A stretch of DNA of 64,000 nt from Asterias amurensis (taxonomy: Eukaryota; Echinodermata; Asteroidea; Forcipulatida; Asteriidae): positions 372,001 through 436,000 of the forward strand of contig NC_092662.1 of assembly GCF_032118995.1 (NCBI RefSeq). The letters are read 5' to 3'. The notes below the pieces were generated by a model. It did no database searches. It saw only the letters and a list, made by a program, of their open reading frames with translations, and was not told the DNA's origin. Shown one piece after another: positions 52,601 through 63,115 of the stretch. The position numbers and the translations under genes are program-made. Within the stretch, counting starts at the first letter, position 1; each line of letters starts with the position of its first letter.

Positions 52601-55600
52601 TTGTTAATTTTGTTTGTTGAACTACAGAGCAGAGAGCAGGAAGACTGTTTACACAACCTTCCCTTTGCCAATTATCTGTATGCTTATCAAATAACCAATG
52701 CAGTTAACGGACAAAATCACCGGTAACCGAGGCAGAGGAACAATAATCATTGTGACTGCATGATAACCGGCATTCACTTTCAGAAAAGGTTGATGAGGGA
52801 TCCAAATGAAGCTGCATTCATCGACGGTAGAACAGTTGGAGGGAAAATAATCTAGTTCTGAAGACATTTTGGGTGTCTAGTCCCAGAAGGACCTATGTAA
52901 GTAAAATATCTTTGATCGAGAGCTCCTTGCCCGTCTTGGACCTTGCACAGAATACGACCTTCGATACTGGTGAATAACCCAAGAGGTTTAGAGTTAAAAT
53001 ATACAAAGTACATTGACAGAACACAACTTATCACATAGCTTAAATATGTACTTCAATTTTATAAGTCATTACTCACTACTGCAGTCATTTGAGACCTAAT
53101 CACGTCAATCTCCTGACGAAAACCACATTGTCTCACAAGAGTGCCTTGCACCCGCTCATTCCTCCCCCCCCCCACCCCCCCCCCCCCCCCCCCCGACCCC
53201 TCCTCCCAGTCAAAATTCACGACACAAAGTCGCCGCCACTGCTACCTCTTTACAACATTCCACGGCAACCACACTCGGAACACAGAAATTCTCCTGTAGC
53301 TACAGCAACACAAAAGCAGTGCCGGCTTTGATGATAATAAAGTCGGCGTCGGCGATGCTTGCACACAAACACACAGAATGAAAATTAAAAAAAATAACCT
53401 GATTGGTTTTTGTGCACATATGAGCTGGCCTGGAATTTAATCAACCCAAAGGGAATTTAAGGAGCCGGTTTGATTCATCTTTGGTGTACTAGATGAATCT
53501 GTGTGGCTAAGAAGATGTACAGGATGGCAGGATGGATCATATCCATGCAAAACTTATTGCTTTATTTGGCAAAACCTTTGAAGTTGTACATTGTGTACAT
53601 ATGTACATAACAGCTTATCTCAACTCATAACTCTTACTCCGGTTTTTAGAAGTTGGTGTCGACAACCATCTGAGTGGCTAATGTGGGAACTCAAACAGCA
53701 CAGGCACAGAAATCACAGGCATATTACTTGGATAGGATTCAAACCAACGACCTTTGCAATTCTAGAGCAGTGTATTTACCAACTAGACCACTGAGATTGC
53801 CCGGTGGGTCCTCATTTGATTACAACTGTTCTATATTCAAAGGACATTGTAATTTGTACAAATGTTAAATAACTTAACAGAAGTTGAAACTATCAAATCA
53901 AGCACACGAAAATGAAAATAAAATTATGCAAATCAAACTCCTCGATTCATATTTTTAATTCCATAGGTTTCCATCAACCAGTCGTCAAATCTCCAAGAAT
54001 CTAGGTCATAATCAGCCCCAAGACATTGTGATGAAAACAACCAACACTTACATATAGTCTGTCTGCAGATTTGCATAGAAGTACTCCTTAGCGTTGCAAA
54101 TGTACTCCTTCGCTGACTCGCGGGCGGAGGCTACATAGTCTTTCGCTCGCCCGAGCATGTCAGTGAATTCATCCATTGCATCAAATCGCTCAACCGCGGA
54201 CGCCGGCATCTAGATGCCTTCTACTTTGTGTCATCCGCTGAGGAATAAAATCTCCCCCGGAACGAGCAATGTTTATGTTTGTTTGTTTTATTGTTTCCAC
54301 ACGCTTGAGAACTCTGTTAGGAATTGTTTCTGCACGTCACAAATTCTTTGGAATGTTTTATTTATAATATTTAATCGAGTATAAAAACAGACTTTAAAAA
54401 AAAAATCCCTGCAAATCGCAAAATAATTTTCCCGAGCTGTACAAAAGTATAAAAAAATGGGAAGGCAACGGCCCGACGTAAAATTCACAGTACAGAGATG
54501 TGCCGATCAAGCCACCAAATGCACCGGTTTCCTAATCAGCTGGTACTCTGCAATGATGTCATCACTAAGTGTTTATATCTGATAACGATCAGGTAACAGG
54601 CCTTGTTTCACCATGGCAATATGCCATACAAACCCGACTCTGTCGGTCATCAACAAACACGCAACATCCACGTAGCGAACACACAAGAATCCGGCTAATT
54701 CTCTCCAGAAGTATGCTTCCCGTCAGAAAGGATGAAAACAAAACGTCTTCAAGATGAGAAGATGATGCGGATACGAAGCTAGCTTATCACTGCTCCATCG
54801 TATCCCAAGCTGACATCGTTCCTCACGCACACACACACTCGTCTCCCCTTGCTACCTCAACGTCCACTGCCTCTAATACTGATGAAAAGCAGGCCGTGTA
54901 GTAAATACTCACAGCATCTTGCGTGTTGTAGGGATCAGTGCTACCATGATAATTATACACAACCACGGGCTGGGATGTTGATGAGGCAGGAGGAGGGCTT
55001 AACTGCGCATGTGTTGCTAGGGTCTTTAATTCAAATCAATAGGAAAGCTAGCCTCACCAAGGACGTAAATGAACAGTGTACATTAGGCCATAGTGTTTGC
55101 CAGCTAGCGTTGATCAGTACATTGCAGTTAAGGAAGATGACGATGATGCTGGGGGCAGACTTGCTTTAGTCTATCCACTGTTCATTATTCTTTATAGTTT
55201 CCTGTACGACGATGCTGGGTGGTAGACTTGCCTTAGTCTATTCACTGTTTATCATTCTTAATAGTTTCCAGGGCAGGTAGACTTGTACCAGTCCCTGTTT
55301 GCCATAAAAGTAGACAAGTTCCACTCTACTCCTGACATTACTTTAGTTTACAATACAGGTTTATTTTATGGACTTCATTTTGGGGTCTTTGTTGTGCATT
55401 AACGGCAAGAGGACTTGTTTTAGTCTGAAATCCACATCATTTCCACTGTTAAGGTAGACTTGTCTAAGTCTACACACTTCTAGAATGTCCTCCAGTTTTA
55501 ATGGGCAATTATTGACAGCTACTAATGACATCAGTGCTGGGACTAATAACTAATTGGACTGAAATAGAATTTGCATCGAATAAATGCTTGGTCATCATCT

Positions 55601-58600
55601 GTCGATACCTATGTAATTTCACGCTAGGTTATTTAAGTATCATGCTCATTAAAAAATACATCAAACACTGTGTCACATTTCCAGGAAACTTAAGAGAATA
55701 AAAAAAAATAAAAGAATTCTCAACTTGCAGGAGTTTATTAAAATAAGATCAGTTTGGATTTGTGTGCTCTGGAGGCACTGGTCTTCTGCTTCGTTTTCTA
55801 AAAATACAAAAAACAGATGTCAAGAAAAACTTAAGTCAGATAAGAAGTACCTGTACAGCAGCTTTTGTATAGTATGATGCATTTCGAGAAAGGTTTCACT
55901 GAGAACAACTGCGGACATGGACAAATATATATAAACTTTTTATCCACCGAAATTTGAACATAAGATGCGTTATCGGTAACCCTTCTAAGAGTGTGTCTGT
56001 TCCTTTTAGGTATTATTTTATCAGAACTGAGAAGTCTCCCAAATTCTGAAAATCTACTCCGCGGCAGTAGAATATAAAGCAAGACAGTTCTCTCAAAAAC
56101 AAAATCTACAGTACATGGCAAGTACATGTAGACACATACATGGTGCTATCACGAACCATCCGCGTTTAGCGAGGTGACAGCGGGTTGACAATACATATTG
56201 ATATGAAGAGTTTATTAATTAAAACTGGACTGGCGTCATCGTTTACCTCAAAAGTGTTACAAAAGCAAATCATACTTTGATGAATGTCACTCCAAATAGA
56301 CCTAAAGAAAAGACTAGACCATAATTAATTGAATTTATGCTTCAATGACCAAATGAATCTAACAGAGAAATCGATGAGTCGGCGCAAAAACATCACATCT
56401 CACTATGGTAATAGCGGCGTATTTCGCACGAGAGAGGCTCTGCACAAAAGTATTCAATCTCCTTGTTGTAGAGGGCGTCTACTCGTGATATTTTAAAATT
56501 TAAAAAGGGGTTCGGGTGGTTTTTTTACCAAAGTCCAATTAATGAGAAACGGAAATCCTTGATTTGTGTGAGCAACATACAAAATTTTCAAACTCTGTCA
56601 GGGCTCAAAATTCATTCTGAAATTTAGTGAATTTATTCTCCAAGGCGTTAGAAAATAATACTTAAAAATCTGCAAATTGCAAAACTATCAAACTTTGCAG
56701 TTTCATTTGGAAATTTTTGGGGCTAATATTTTGTATGTGTACACAAGACAAAAAAACCATCAACTATTATACTAGTCATCGAGTTAAAAAGGCCTGATAC
56801 TTAAGATTTAGAACAAAGGGGTCCAATATATTATTCTTTAAATAAACCTCATGCTCAAACATATTTACGCTTTGTAACCTATTTGTGTATTACAATTATG
56901 CAAGAGAGCTTCACTGGTTTCACCATCTTTGTCAAAGAACTTATTTTCTATTGACGACAAAGAGAAGAGGTGACAGCTTTGGATTTGACAACGAGCAGTC
57001 TTTGACAATGAGCAGTCTTTGCCACCTCTTTTTGTTTGAACAACACTACTTCTAAAGGCAGCTTTTAGACAGCATGTTGCCGGGGCAACCAATGCTAATC
57101 AAGGTAACCGGATCAGCGTAAGCGGGAGTGAGTACACAACAGGACAGTGAGGGTGGTTCTTTTACAACGGTTCAAAACCATTTTTTGTTCTGTCTTGTTA
57201 CAAACAGGAGGTGACAAAGATAGTGTGATCCGCCATTAGGGAAATTTCATTTGTTACACAAATTATTTGCAGATTCACCTTCTCCCACTTAAATGTTTAC
57301 TGAAATGTTTGCTGAACAGTGTATGACTTTTATATAATGTGGTTCTGATCAGGGCTAGTGATGGTTTGGATAAGAAAACAATGACAGTTATGATAGGAAT
57401 CAATAACGGATCTCATACAAACAGGTTATTGTTCTGAAAAGAACAATCAACTTATTTTGTACTCCTTTATCTGATTTGAAGTAGATACGAAAACAGAAGA
57501 TCAGACAAATTAAACGAAACGTTGAATCGTTAACCACTGGTTCTTTTCAGAGCAGACACTACTCAAAGAAATACCGCAAAAAATCTCTTAGTAATAATTC
57601 CATCATGCAAAGTTTCAAGTCCTACTGAAATAAATGTTAAATTGAATGAAATTAAACTAGTGTTTTCCAAGCTAGAGACCTAGTTATTTTTAACTGCAAA
57701 TGAAAAGGACAATTCAATTAATACTAAAAAAGGGTTATGTAAAAAGGGGTCAATCAAGGAAAAAGAGAAAAACCAAACCAGAGTATAATTCTGTGAGTCA
57801 AATACGTCTGTAAGTTATCAAAATTTACATAGAGTTTCTTTGATGAAAGAGATTAAATCAGAGTGGGCGATTGGTACACAATATTGCGGAGTACGGTACA
57901 GCCAAGATCTAATCTTGGTTTTACTTTTTTTTTTCCCGGTAACGACTCTCCGCAATGCAAAACACAATCAACTTTGAAAATAAAATTCTGTCTGCATGAA
58001 ACTGAACAAGGGAGCAATATTTATCACTGCTGGAAAGGTTTTAATGTCGAGGCCGATGGAAGCATCAATCGAAAATCAATTAACGGACCAGATAACTCCA
58101 TCAGGGCGGCAGGCTGTGGTCGCATTTCCACTAGATCTAAAAAACATTACAGGACCTAGAAAACGTTGCATGGCACTCTGTTTCCATTTCTCCTTAAAGG
58201 GACACACTGCCTAAGGATTTGGTGCTTTGGGCTATCAAAGCATTTCTTTATCTAATGAACATGGTTGGAAAGATTTTGTACAAGTAAAATACAAGGATTC
58301 ACACAAATATCCCTCAAAATTGTGTTGTTTTCTCCTTACTTCCTGAATTTGTTCATCGTAAGCAGGAAAATTAGGCTACCAGCTTGCATGTTCACCATTG
58401 ATTTTGCCTTGTTATGTCATTCTTTTTCATACAACAAGTACCAGAAGGTTAGCATGGCTTTTCATGTGATTACAGTTAGCAGCGCTATGAAATGGAAACT
58501 CGCACAAAAACGGCCACTAAGCAGCTCTATGAAGTTGGACCCAGGACATACAACCCGAATCTATAACCGAGCAGCAAACTCGCCCTGATTCTGCACAAAG

Positions 58601-61600
58601 TTCCCTAAAAAACGATCGCTATGAAATGAAAACTTGTGCAGTAAGCACAAAATTAGTCACTAAGCAGCTTTATTGGGCCCATATGAAAGCAATTCCCAGT
58701 GTTTCTTAGCTACCCATCTCGTGATGAGCAAGTTTAATATGCTAATGGTTGGAACTCCTAGCCATTTAGTCTCTCAGCAGCTAGTAGGAGATCTGTAATC
58801 ATATTTGCTTGCACTTTTTTCTTTGTGAATTTCCTGGGTTAGACTTGGAGTCATCAGACATTGAGGAAGGCTTTCTGGCATGTGTATTTATCAAATGTCA
58901 AGAGAGATGTGTGTTTGCCTTAAAGGGGGGAGGAGAGTAATGCCGCTGGTAACATTACAAACAATTTCTGACCGCTTCTTTCCAAGAAATCCTTGAAGTC
59001 GATAAACATACTTATTGTAAACACTCGGAGGAACTAACTGGGAGGAGGGGAAATATTCAAATTTACATTCATTTAAGCATGTCGACTTGACAAGGGTTGT
59101 AGATCTTTTTCTTGTTCTATGTTCCAAGTTGGTAAACAAAAATACTTTTTGAAGATAGTTCTTTGTGCTTTGTCATAAAGATGAGTCACATGGCCTATGT
59201 GAGACATGTACAGTTGAACTTTTGAATAAAACCTTAAGGAACTTAAGAGAAAAGACCAGAAGAAAAAAACAAAATACAAGAACACACACAAGGATATAAC
59301 AATACAAACAAAAAACAAATTAGAGATAAATCTGTAAATTGGGCGTCCAGTCCAGTCAGTGGTCAACTGTGACACTTACTCATATTCCTCACTTAATTTA
59401 TGTGAAGAGTCTCTTAATACTAAGTTTGTACCAATTATAAAAAATGCTTACATGTGAAGTCCATTAGAGTTAATGGACAAATTTGTTCATTGGAATGAAG
59501 CAAGGAACACAATTTTATCAGAAAAATAAACAACTCGATGTATAGGGAGAAGCTAAAAATAAATAATAAACTTGCTTTGTGGGAGTGTTTGGCTCTGAAC
59601 AGAGCCGGTGTGGTCTCAAGATTCCAAACAGTATACTTTGCTCATCCTCAGTAGAAACTTGATATACATACTGACACTGTCTGAATATTTTCTTTTAAAA
59701 TGTTAATAGGACTTTAAACATGAAATATTTATCAGAGATCGGCAATGACCACACGAGTGGAACACTTTGGCAGCCCACTGCCATTACCGCATCGGCCCTC
59801 GCAAGGTCAACTCCTATTAATATCCCGCCCAGAGATGCATGAATTATTGCTGAGAAATCTCACTTAATTGTAATTATTTTTCAAGGGTGGATGTTGGTTA
59901 GGTTTTGATGCTGGTGTAGGAGGGTTGATGATGGATTCGTGGAGAGAGTCAAAGGGGACAACGTGTCTAACAGGAATCATTTCCCAAACTCCTCAATCAA
60001 TCTCAACTACCTCGGCTGCCGCTGTGAAATTTAAGGGCTCTAATATACGGGCCGGCCTTGACTTTTAAAAGCACTAGCCAAGAATACACTGTAAAAACTG
60101 CTGCAAGAGGGTACTATTGAACTCTATGAACTAACAAGTGGTCTAATGCAAATATACTCAACCTACCAGGACTAGAAAAAAGGATTTCCGGTTAAAACAG
60201 AGGCAACGCATCCCTAAAGACTAAATGATTACCATGCTGCCCAAAAAGGCAAGGATTCGGCCAAAGTTAACCAAGTTTTCCAACTCAATATAATCTGACC
60301 ATTCAAGATAATATTTAGTTTCTACATTGCCTTGTCCCATAATTGTTTAGGTCATTCTGGTATGCAACATTGCCACGTAGTCAAGGTCTGACCCTTAATT
60401 AGACCCAAGTAGATTAATTTCGATTGCGAGCTGGAAAAGCCTGTCGGCAGCAACGGAAATGATAAAGTAAAAGCGAGCCCTATTCACTCAGACACGCACT
60501 GGTTGTCGCAAGTTTATGGGTAAAACAAACCAATATGATTGGTTGTTCTTGTATTTTCTCAGTCAGGCCTGACTTTTCTCTTGAAATGTTTGTTTGATTC
60601 TGCTGCGTAGTGTGAACAGTGTTAAGCTGCACCTTCTGCAAAACCTAATGCCTTCTCTTGCTGGCCGGAGGCTGGTGAAAGAGAATACGCTGGAATATAC
60701 TGGGAAGTGTTGTTTGTCGCCCGCAAGGCCGGGTTAAACATGATGCTGAGACTGGATGGACTGGAGATAGAAATGCTAATAAGTGAAGAAGACTCTGGAT
60801 CGGTTTCATGAGGCATCAAAGAGGCAGTTGCTTGGATCAGGGATGTGATAGGCTTTTGAAAACAAAAACTGAACTCTGAGTGCAAAGTGTGAGAGCTTAC
60901 CAGCGCATTAAGCATGCTTACATACATTTACCTTTGGTTTTAAAATATTGTGTGCATTGTTTTACTCATTTCTCAAAAACTAGAGTACCACAGCAAATAT
61001 TATTTTAAGGAAAGCTTTCTACCATCGTTATCTTCAAATCATGTACAAGTGTAAGTTTAATGTAAATCTGTGAACATTGTGTTTTGTGTTCTGAAAAAAG
61101 TAGCTGAACCCTTTAACTGACACGTCTTGTTCACACCTCCTTCAGTGCAAGCCAAGATCCTTAATATATACATGTACATGTAGGATAGACTTGAATCTAC
61201 TGTCCCTTTAAACAAACTGTAAACAAATCAGACATGGCAGAACATTCATGTACAAATTCATGCAAACTTATGACTCAGAGCGCACTAGTTTGGGGTTTGT
61301 TTTGACAACACCATTTTTACAGGATATGCTCCCTCATTGAAGCCTCCCTTTAAAAAAGTCTCTTGCAACGAGACCGCACCGTCTCCACCGGGCACAATTT
61401 CCTTTGCCTTCTCTTAGGGCGGCCTTTGAAAGCAGAGCCTTAGGGATGCATCTTGGTGGTATCGATCAAGCCAAGAGAAATCTTCTCCCCCATCTCTCTC
61501 TCTCCCTGTCTTGCCTCGAACCCAAGAGATTCACACTGAAAGATTACACATCTTCCACGGTGACCTGTTTCATGTGTTTGTTTTATTGTGCATGGATTTA

Positions 61601-63115
61601 ATTTATGATCTTCAATGACCATTTGAGGGACGATAATAAAGATCATCCTATCCAAGGAGTAAGGTCTAGGGTTAAGGTTAGTTTTTAAAAGGGACAAAAT
61701 TTCATCCACTTTTGGACAAATAAAACTTGGACGGTCTAAGATTCATTTGGGAAAAAAACATTGGAATCAATAAGCCTTCAATAAAGACTCTGCTGCTAGG
61801 GCTGAAATACAGGCCATTAATTATTTGTATGCATGCCTGAAATTACACGGTTGCCCTGGTCGCCCTAGTCTTGGCCTTTGTGCCCTCTCTGCAGACATGA
61901 TGAGTTTCAAGAGGGAAATGGCCTTTGCAAATTGAAAACTAGCCTTGCCCTCTTAATCAGAATCAAAATAAACAAATTCATTTTTTTTTAAAGAAACCCC
62001 CGCAGCGATCCAGCGAAGGGTAATTTGGTAAACATCAAGACATCCTGTAAGTCTATACACAGAGCGCTTATTTTTACTCAAGAGCAAAGAAGCTGGAGTG
62101 TATTTCCATATGAACATGCCTCGAGGGCATTACATTTGAGGAGTGCTGGGCCGACAAAAAATCATGTTGAATAATCTTACTTCAAGATGTGTGGAGCCTC
62201 AGCAATTATAAATGAATTTAACTTTTGATCAGAGGCGACTTGAAAATGCTGTCACAATCATAAATACACTTTCTTTTAAATCTTTCAGTGCCAAGGTCAT
62301 ATGATCTATTTTTTGTTCGATATATTTTATGTACTCCAAAAGTGTCATTAATCATAAATGTACAACCAATTATTATGAGAAGGCATGATCACTCAAGAAA
62401 ATTTAGTTTTGCACAAACTTAGCAATATACATGTTGTTTGGTTAGAAAGACTTTTTTCTTTACAAAATTTTTAAATACTTTAAAAAAGTGGAAAGGGGGG
62501 CACTGACAGAGTTAACACTAACAGAGACACCAAGAAAACATGTGTCAATAATGCATTTTTAACCTAACTCATCGTTATCCAAACAAATGTCCTTGATGTG
62601 GAATGAAGCAATTTATACTAAGATTTCAGCATGAAGGGACAAGTCCTAACATGTAGAAAATCAGCCGACGGCTCAGGCAGTTTGGATTAATGAGTGAGGA
62701 ACAACAGTAGAGGGCAGTATACACCTTTTCTTGCAACCCAAATTGTCTATCCACTCATGATCACAAGAGGGGGCTATTCTAGCACACCGGGCACTACAGC
62801 AAGTTACAAAGTGCTTCTAAGAAATACACTAACAAAGACAGAGAGAAACCAATATTCTTATTAACAAATTAAAGTGAGGAAGATGCATACCTTGAAAAAC
62901 AAAATGAACTAAACGGTGAAAAATGGTTTTATGTGTTTAGTTGTACCAAAGTTATTTCAATGTTGTCTCAAAGTCGTGTGCATCGTAGCCCCCTGTCAAC
63001 ACACAATTTATTATTTCTAATACAAATAGATGTAAATGTTGTACTTACTTGTACCAGCATAGAAATGCCACAGCAATGCCCAGAACACCGACAGCTACAC
63101 AACCGCAGACTATCA
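34637..63115 (-). CDS. NPDC1: NPDC1-like neural membrane protein (5' exons outside window)
   Basis: Homologue of neural proliferation differentiation and control protein 1, related to nematode CAB-1, a single-pass protein linked to neuronal vesicles and cell-cycle control. Exons on the minus strand: 63049-63115 (membrane segment VIVCGCVAVGVLGIAVAFLC then WYK), 43489-43579, 38222-38301, 35160-35262, 34637-34720; all phases agree. The family-defining cytoplasmic tail is clear: KLAQSAQMYHYQHQKQQM, then EEENEDGDLTVYECPGLAP and TGEMQVKNPLF, ending EPEEKQ-stop (TAA 34637-34639). The extracellular part, expected upstream, is not found up to 64000. Introns are 0.4, 3.0, 5.2 and 19.5 kb. An internal alternative first exon lies at 54052-54209. 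Confidence 0.93.
35132..35152 (+). repeat. Telomere-type G-quadruplex motif beside a splice donor
   Basis: Four GGG tracts with three TTA loops, the exact minimal vertebrate telomeric quadruplex form. The NPDC1-like donor is at 35158-35159, so the motif starts 6 nt into the intron, G-rich on the template strand and C-rich in the RNA. Confidence 0.95.
35399..35480 (+). mobile_element. tRNA-derived SINE
   Basis: TAGCTCTGTTGGTAGAGCAC (A box), CACGTTAATCCGGAG in the anticodon region and CTGGTTCTAATCCC (B box), followed by CTCTAGTCAAATTTTTTGAT. The B box has TTCTAA in place of TTCGAA. The continuing tail and degenerate stem argue against a working tRNA gene. Confidence 0.75.
36140..36290. repeat. 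Dispersed TGCTTAGCA-family repeat copy
   Basis: It contains TTGCTTAGCAAAAT, TACTTAGCAAGACTTTTCTG and CAGCTTCATGAAATTGGGC, the clearest copy of the family described at 29530-30620. It is in an NPDC1 intron. Confidence 0.6.
36817..37085 (+). other. GC-rich block in NPDC1 intron
   Basis: About 270 bp much richer in GC than its surroundings, open in two plus-strand frames. No family is recognised, and no clear donor/acceptor pair frames it. It may be a promoter-like or enhancer segment, or an old retrocopy. Confidence 0.25.
37190..37300 (+). mobile_element. SINE 3' half
   Basis: GGGTTCAAATCCCACTGAG (B box) is followed by a tail with CTCCGGGAAATTACCGAG and GCACATCGGTGTATGAG. The tail matches the copy at 49944-50085 (CACATCGATGTATGGGC). 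Confidence 0.6.
37783..38147 (+). repeat. Higher-order minisatellite, 68/45/68-bp units duplicated
   Basis: CATGACTCTTAGCCAATG starts at 37788, 37856, 37901, 37969, 38037 and 38082, giving steps of 68, 45, 68, 68 and 45. The order long-short-long occurs twice, a 181-bp higher-order unit. Every unit holds a CCAAT box and TTGACCTCGGTGAGGGC. It lies about 75 bp downstream of the NPDC1 exon 38222-38301 in the direction of transcription. Confidence 0.93.
39402..39700 (+). repeat. Degenerate tandem repeat, about 70-77-bp period
   Basis: TCACTTAATTCTTCCATCC-type starts at 39402, 39479, 39551 and 39619, each followed by CTTCCGACAACTCAAGACAA-like sequence. The four copies diverge progressively. It is in an NPDC1 intron. 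Confidence 0.8.
40935..41110 (+). repeat. Dispersed repeat copy (TTGCCTTGGTGCCCTT family)
   Basis: It shares CCTGATACTTCA, GGTCATTGCCTAGGT and GCCTTGGTGCCCTTGCC with 43990-44110; a more distant copy lies at 61845-61960. No tRNA-like head or coding sequence is seen. Confidence 0.55.
41181..41260 (+). mobile_element. tRNA-Leu/Ser-like SINE fragment
   Basis: TGTGGCCAAGCAAGTTGTTA and GTTTCTGATCAGCAGAGTGT are in the same order and sense as the minus strand of 14592-14704. Confidence 0.5.
42960..43021. repeat. 23-bp-arm hairpin made of SINE-tail sequence
   Basis: Arms 42960-42982 and 42999-43021 are reverse complements with one mismatch, loop 16 nt. Each arm is CCACAAGRGAAACTGACTGG plus GTA, the same motif as in the SINE tail at 5551-5626. 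It is a two-tail palindrome in an NPDC1 intron. Confidence 0.85.
43990..44110 (+). repeat. Dispersed repeat copy (TTGCCTTGGTGCCCTT family)
   Basis: It contains GCCTGATGATACTTCAC and TGGTCATTGCCTTGGTGCCC, aligned with 40935-41110 over about 100 bp. Confidence 0.55.
45758..46130. mobile_element. MITE with TTAA target duplication
   Basis: Element 45762-46126 (365 bp) is bounded by TTAA at 45758-45761 and 46127-46130. Terminal inverted repeats are AGCCATTGGACCCTTTCGGT at the left and its exact complement at the right. TTAA duplication points to a piggyBac- or Kolobok-mobilised element. A perfect 20-bp palindrome AATTCTCGTTAACGAGAATT sits at 45955-45974. No coding sequence is present. Confidence 0.88.
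46937..46959. repeat. Poly-C tract
   Basis: Run of C broken by a single A; G-quadruplex-capable on the minus strand. Confidence 0.9.
49944..50085 (+). mobile_element. tRNA-derived SINE 3' portion
   Basis: TTATGGGTTCGAATCCCACC is a good B box. It is followed by the tail with TTTTTTTCAGTGGAATCAGG and ACACATCGATGTATGGGC, shared with 37190-37300. The A-box side is eroded. Confidence 0.65.
53164..53194. repeat. Poly-C tract
   Basis: About 30 bp of C with one interruption, strong quadruplex/i-motif potential and prone to length error in sequencing. Confidence 0.9.
53690..53805 (-). mobile_element. tRNA-derived SINE
   Basis: The minus strand reads CAGTGGTCTAGTTGGTAAAT (A box), CTGCTCTAGAATTGCAAAGG and GTTGGTTTGAATCC (B box), then a tail with GTAATATGCCTGTGATTTCT. 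It is about 850 bp from the alternative NPDC1 exon, on its downstream side. Confidence 0.7.
54052..54209 (-). CDS. Alternative first coding exon of the NPDC1-like gene (predicted)
   Basis: The minus-strand ATG at 54207-54209, directly preceded by an in-frame TAG, opens MPASAVERFDAMDEFTDMLG and continues for 52 codons rich in charged and aromatic residues. The exon ends TAT AT|GTAAGT, a strong donor, in phase 2. The next NPDC1 exon (43489-43579) needs exactly two leading bases, so joining gives LQTDYI-IQTTAKAQ and a 171-aa protein without the membrane segment. The exon is richer in GC and more codon-like than its surroundings. A separate small gene or chance ORF (read-through ends ATG TAA after 53 codons) is the alternative. 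No signal peptide is seen. Confidence 0.55.
55155..55475 (+). repeat. Cluster of short AGACTT(N)AGTCT hairpins with a tandem duplication
   Basis: TAGACTTGnnnnAGTCTA-type inverted repeats occur at about 55157, 55227, 55275, 55410 and 55453. The first two lie in a 70-bp direct duplication (GATGCTGGG...ATAGTTTCC). The last is the best, GTAGACTTGTCTAAGTCTAC. Confidence 0.65.
61845..61960 (+). repeat. Dispersed repeat copy (TTGCCTTGGTGCCCTT family, distant)
   Basis: GGTTGCCCTGGTCGCCCTAG and GGCCTTTGTGCCCTCTCTGC resemble 40935-41110 and the stretch around 42150-42250, with more divergence. Confidence 0.4.

Larger units (their letters stand above)
43580..63048 (-). other. 19.5-kb NPDC1 intron
   Basis: Gene-free apart from the alternative exon at 54052-54209 and the repeats listed separately. 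Open frames of 100-140 codons here (for example 44897-45286 plus, 46361-46774 minus, 49656-50096 minus) have no family resemblance or splice context and look like chance. Poly-C tracts at 46937-46959, 51258-51269 and 53164-53194 are notable. Confidence 0.55.

Noticed and set aside
53591..53868. Two overlapping plus-strand ORFs with similar lengths
   Set aside because: Both read through the reverse strand of a tRNA-derived SINE.
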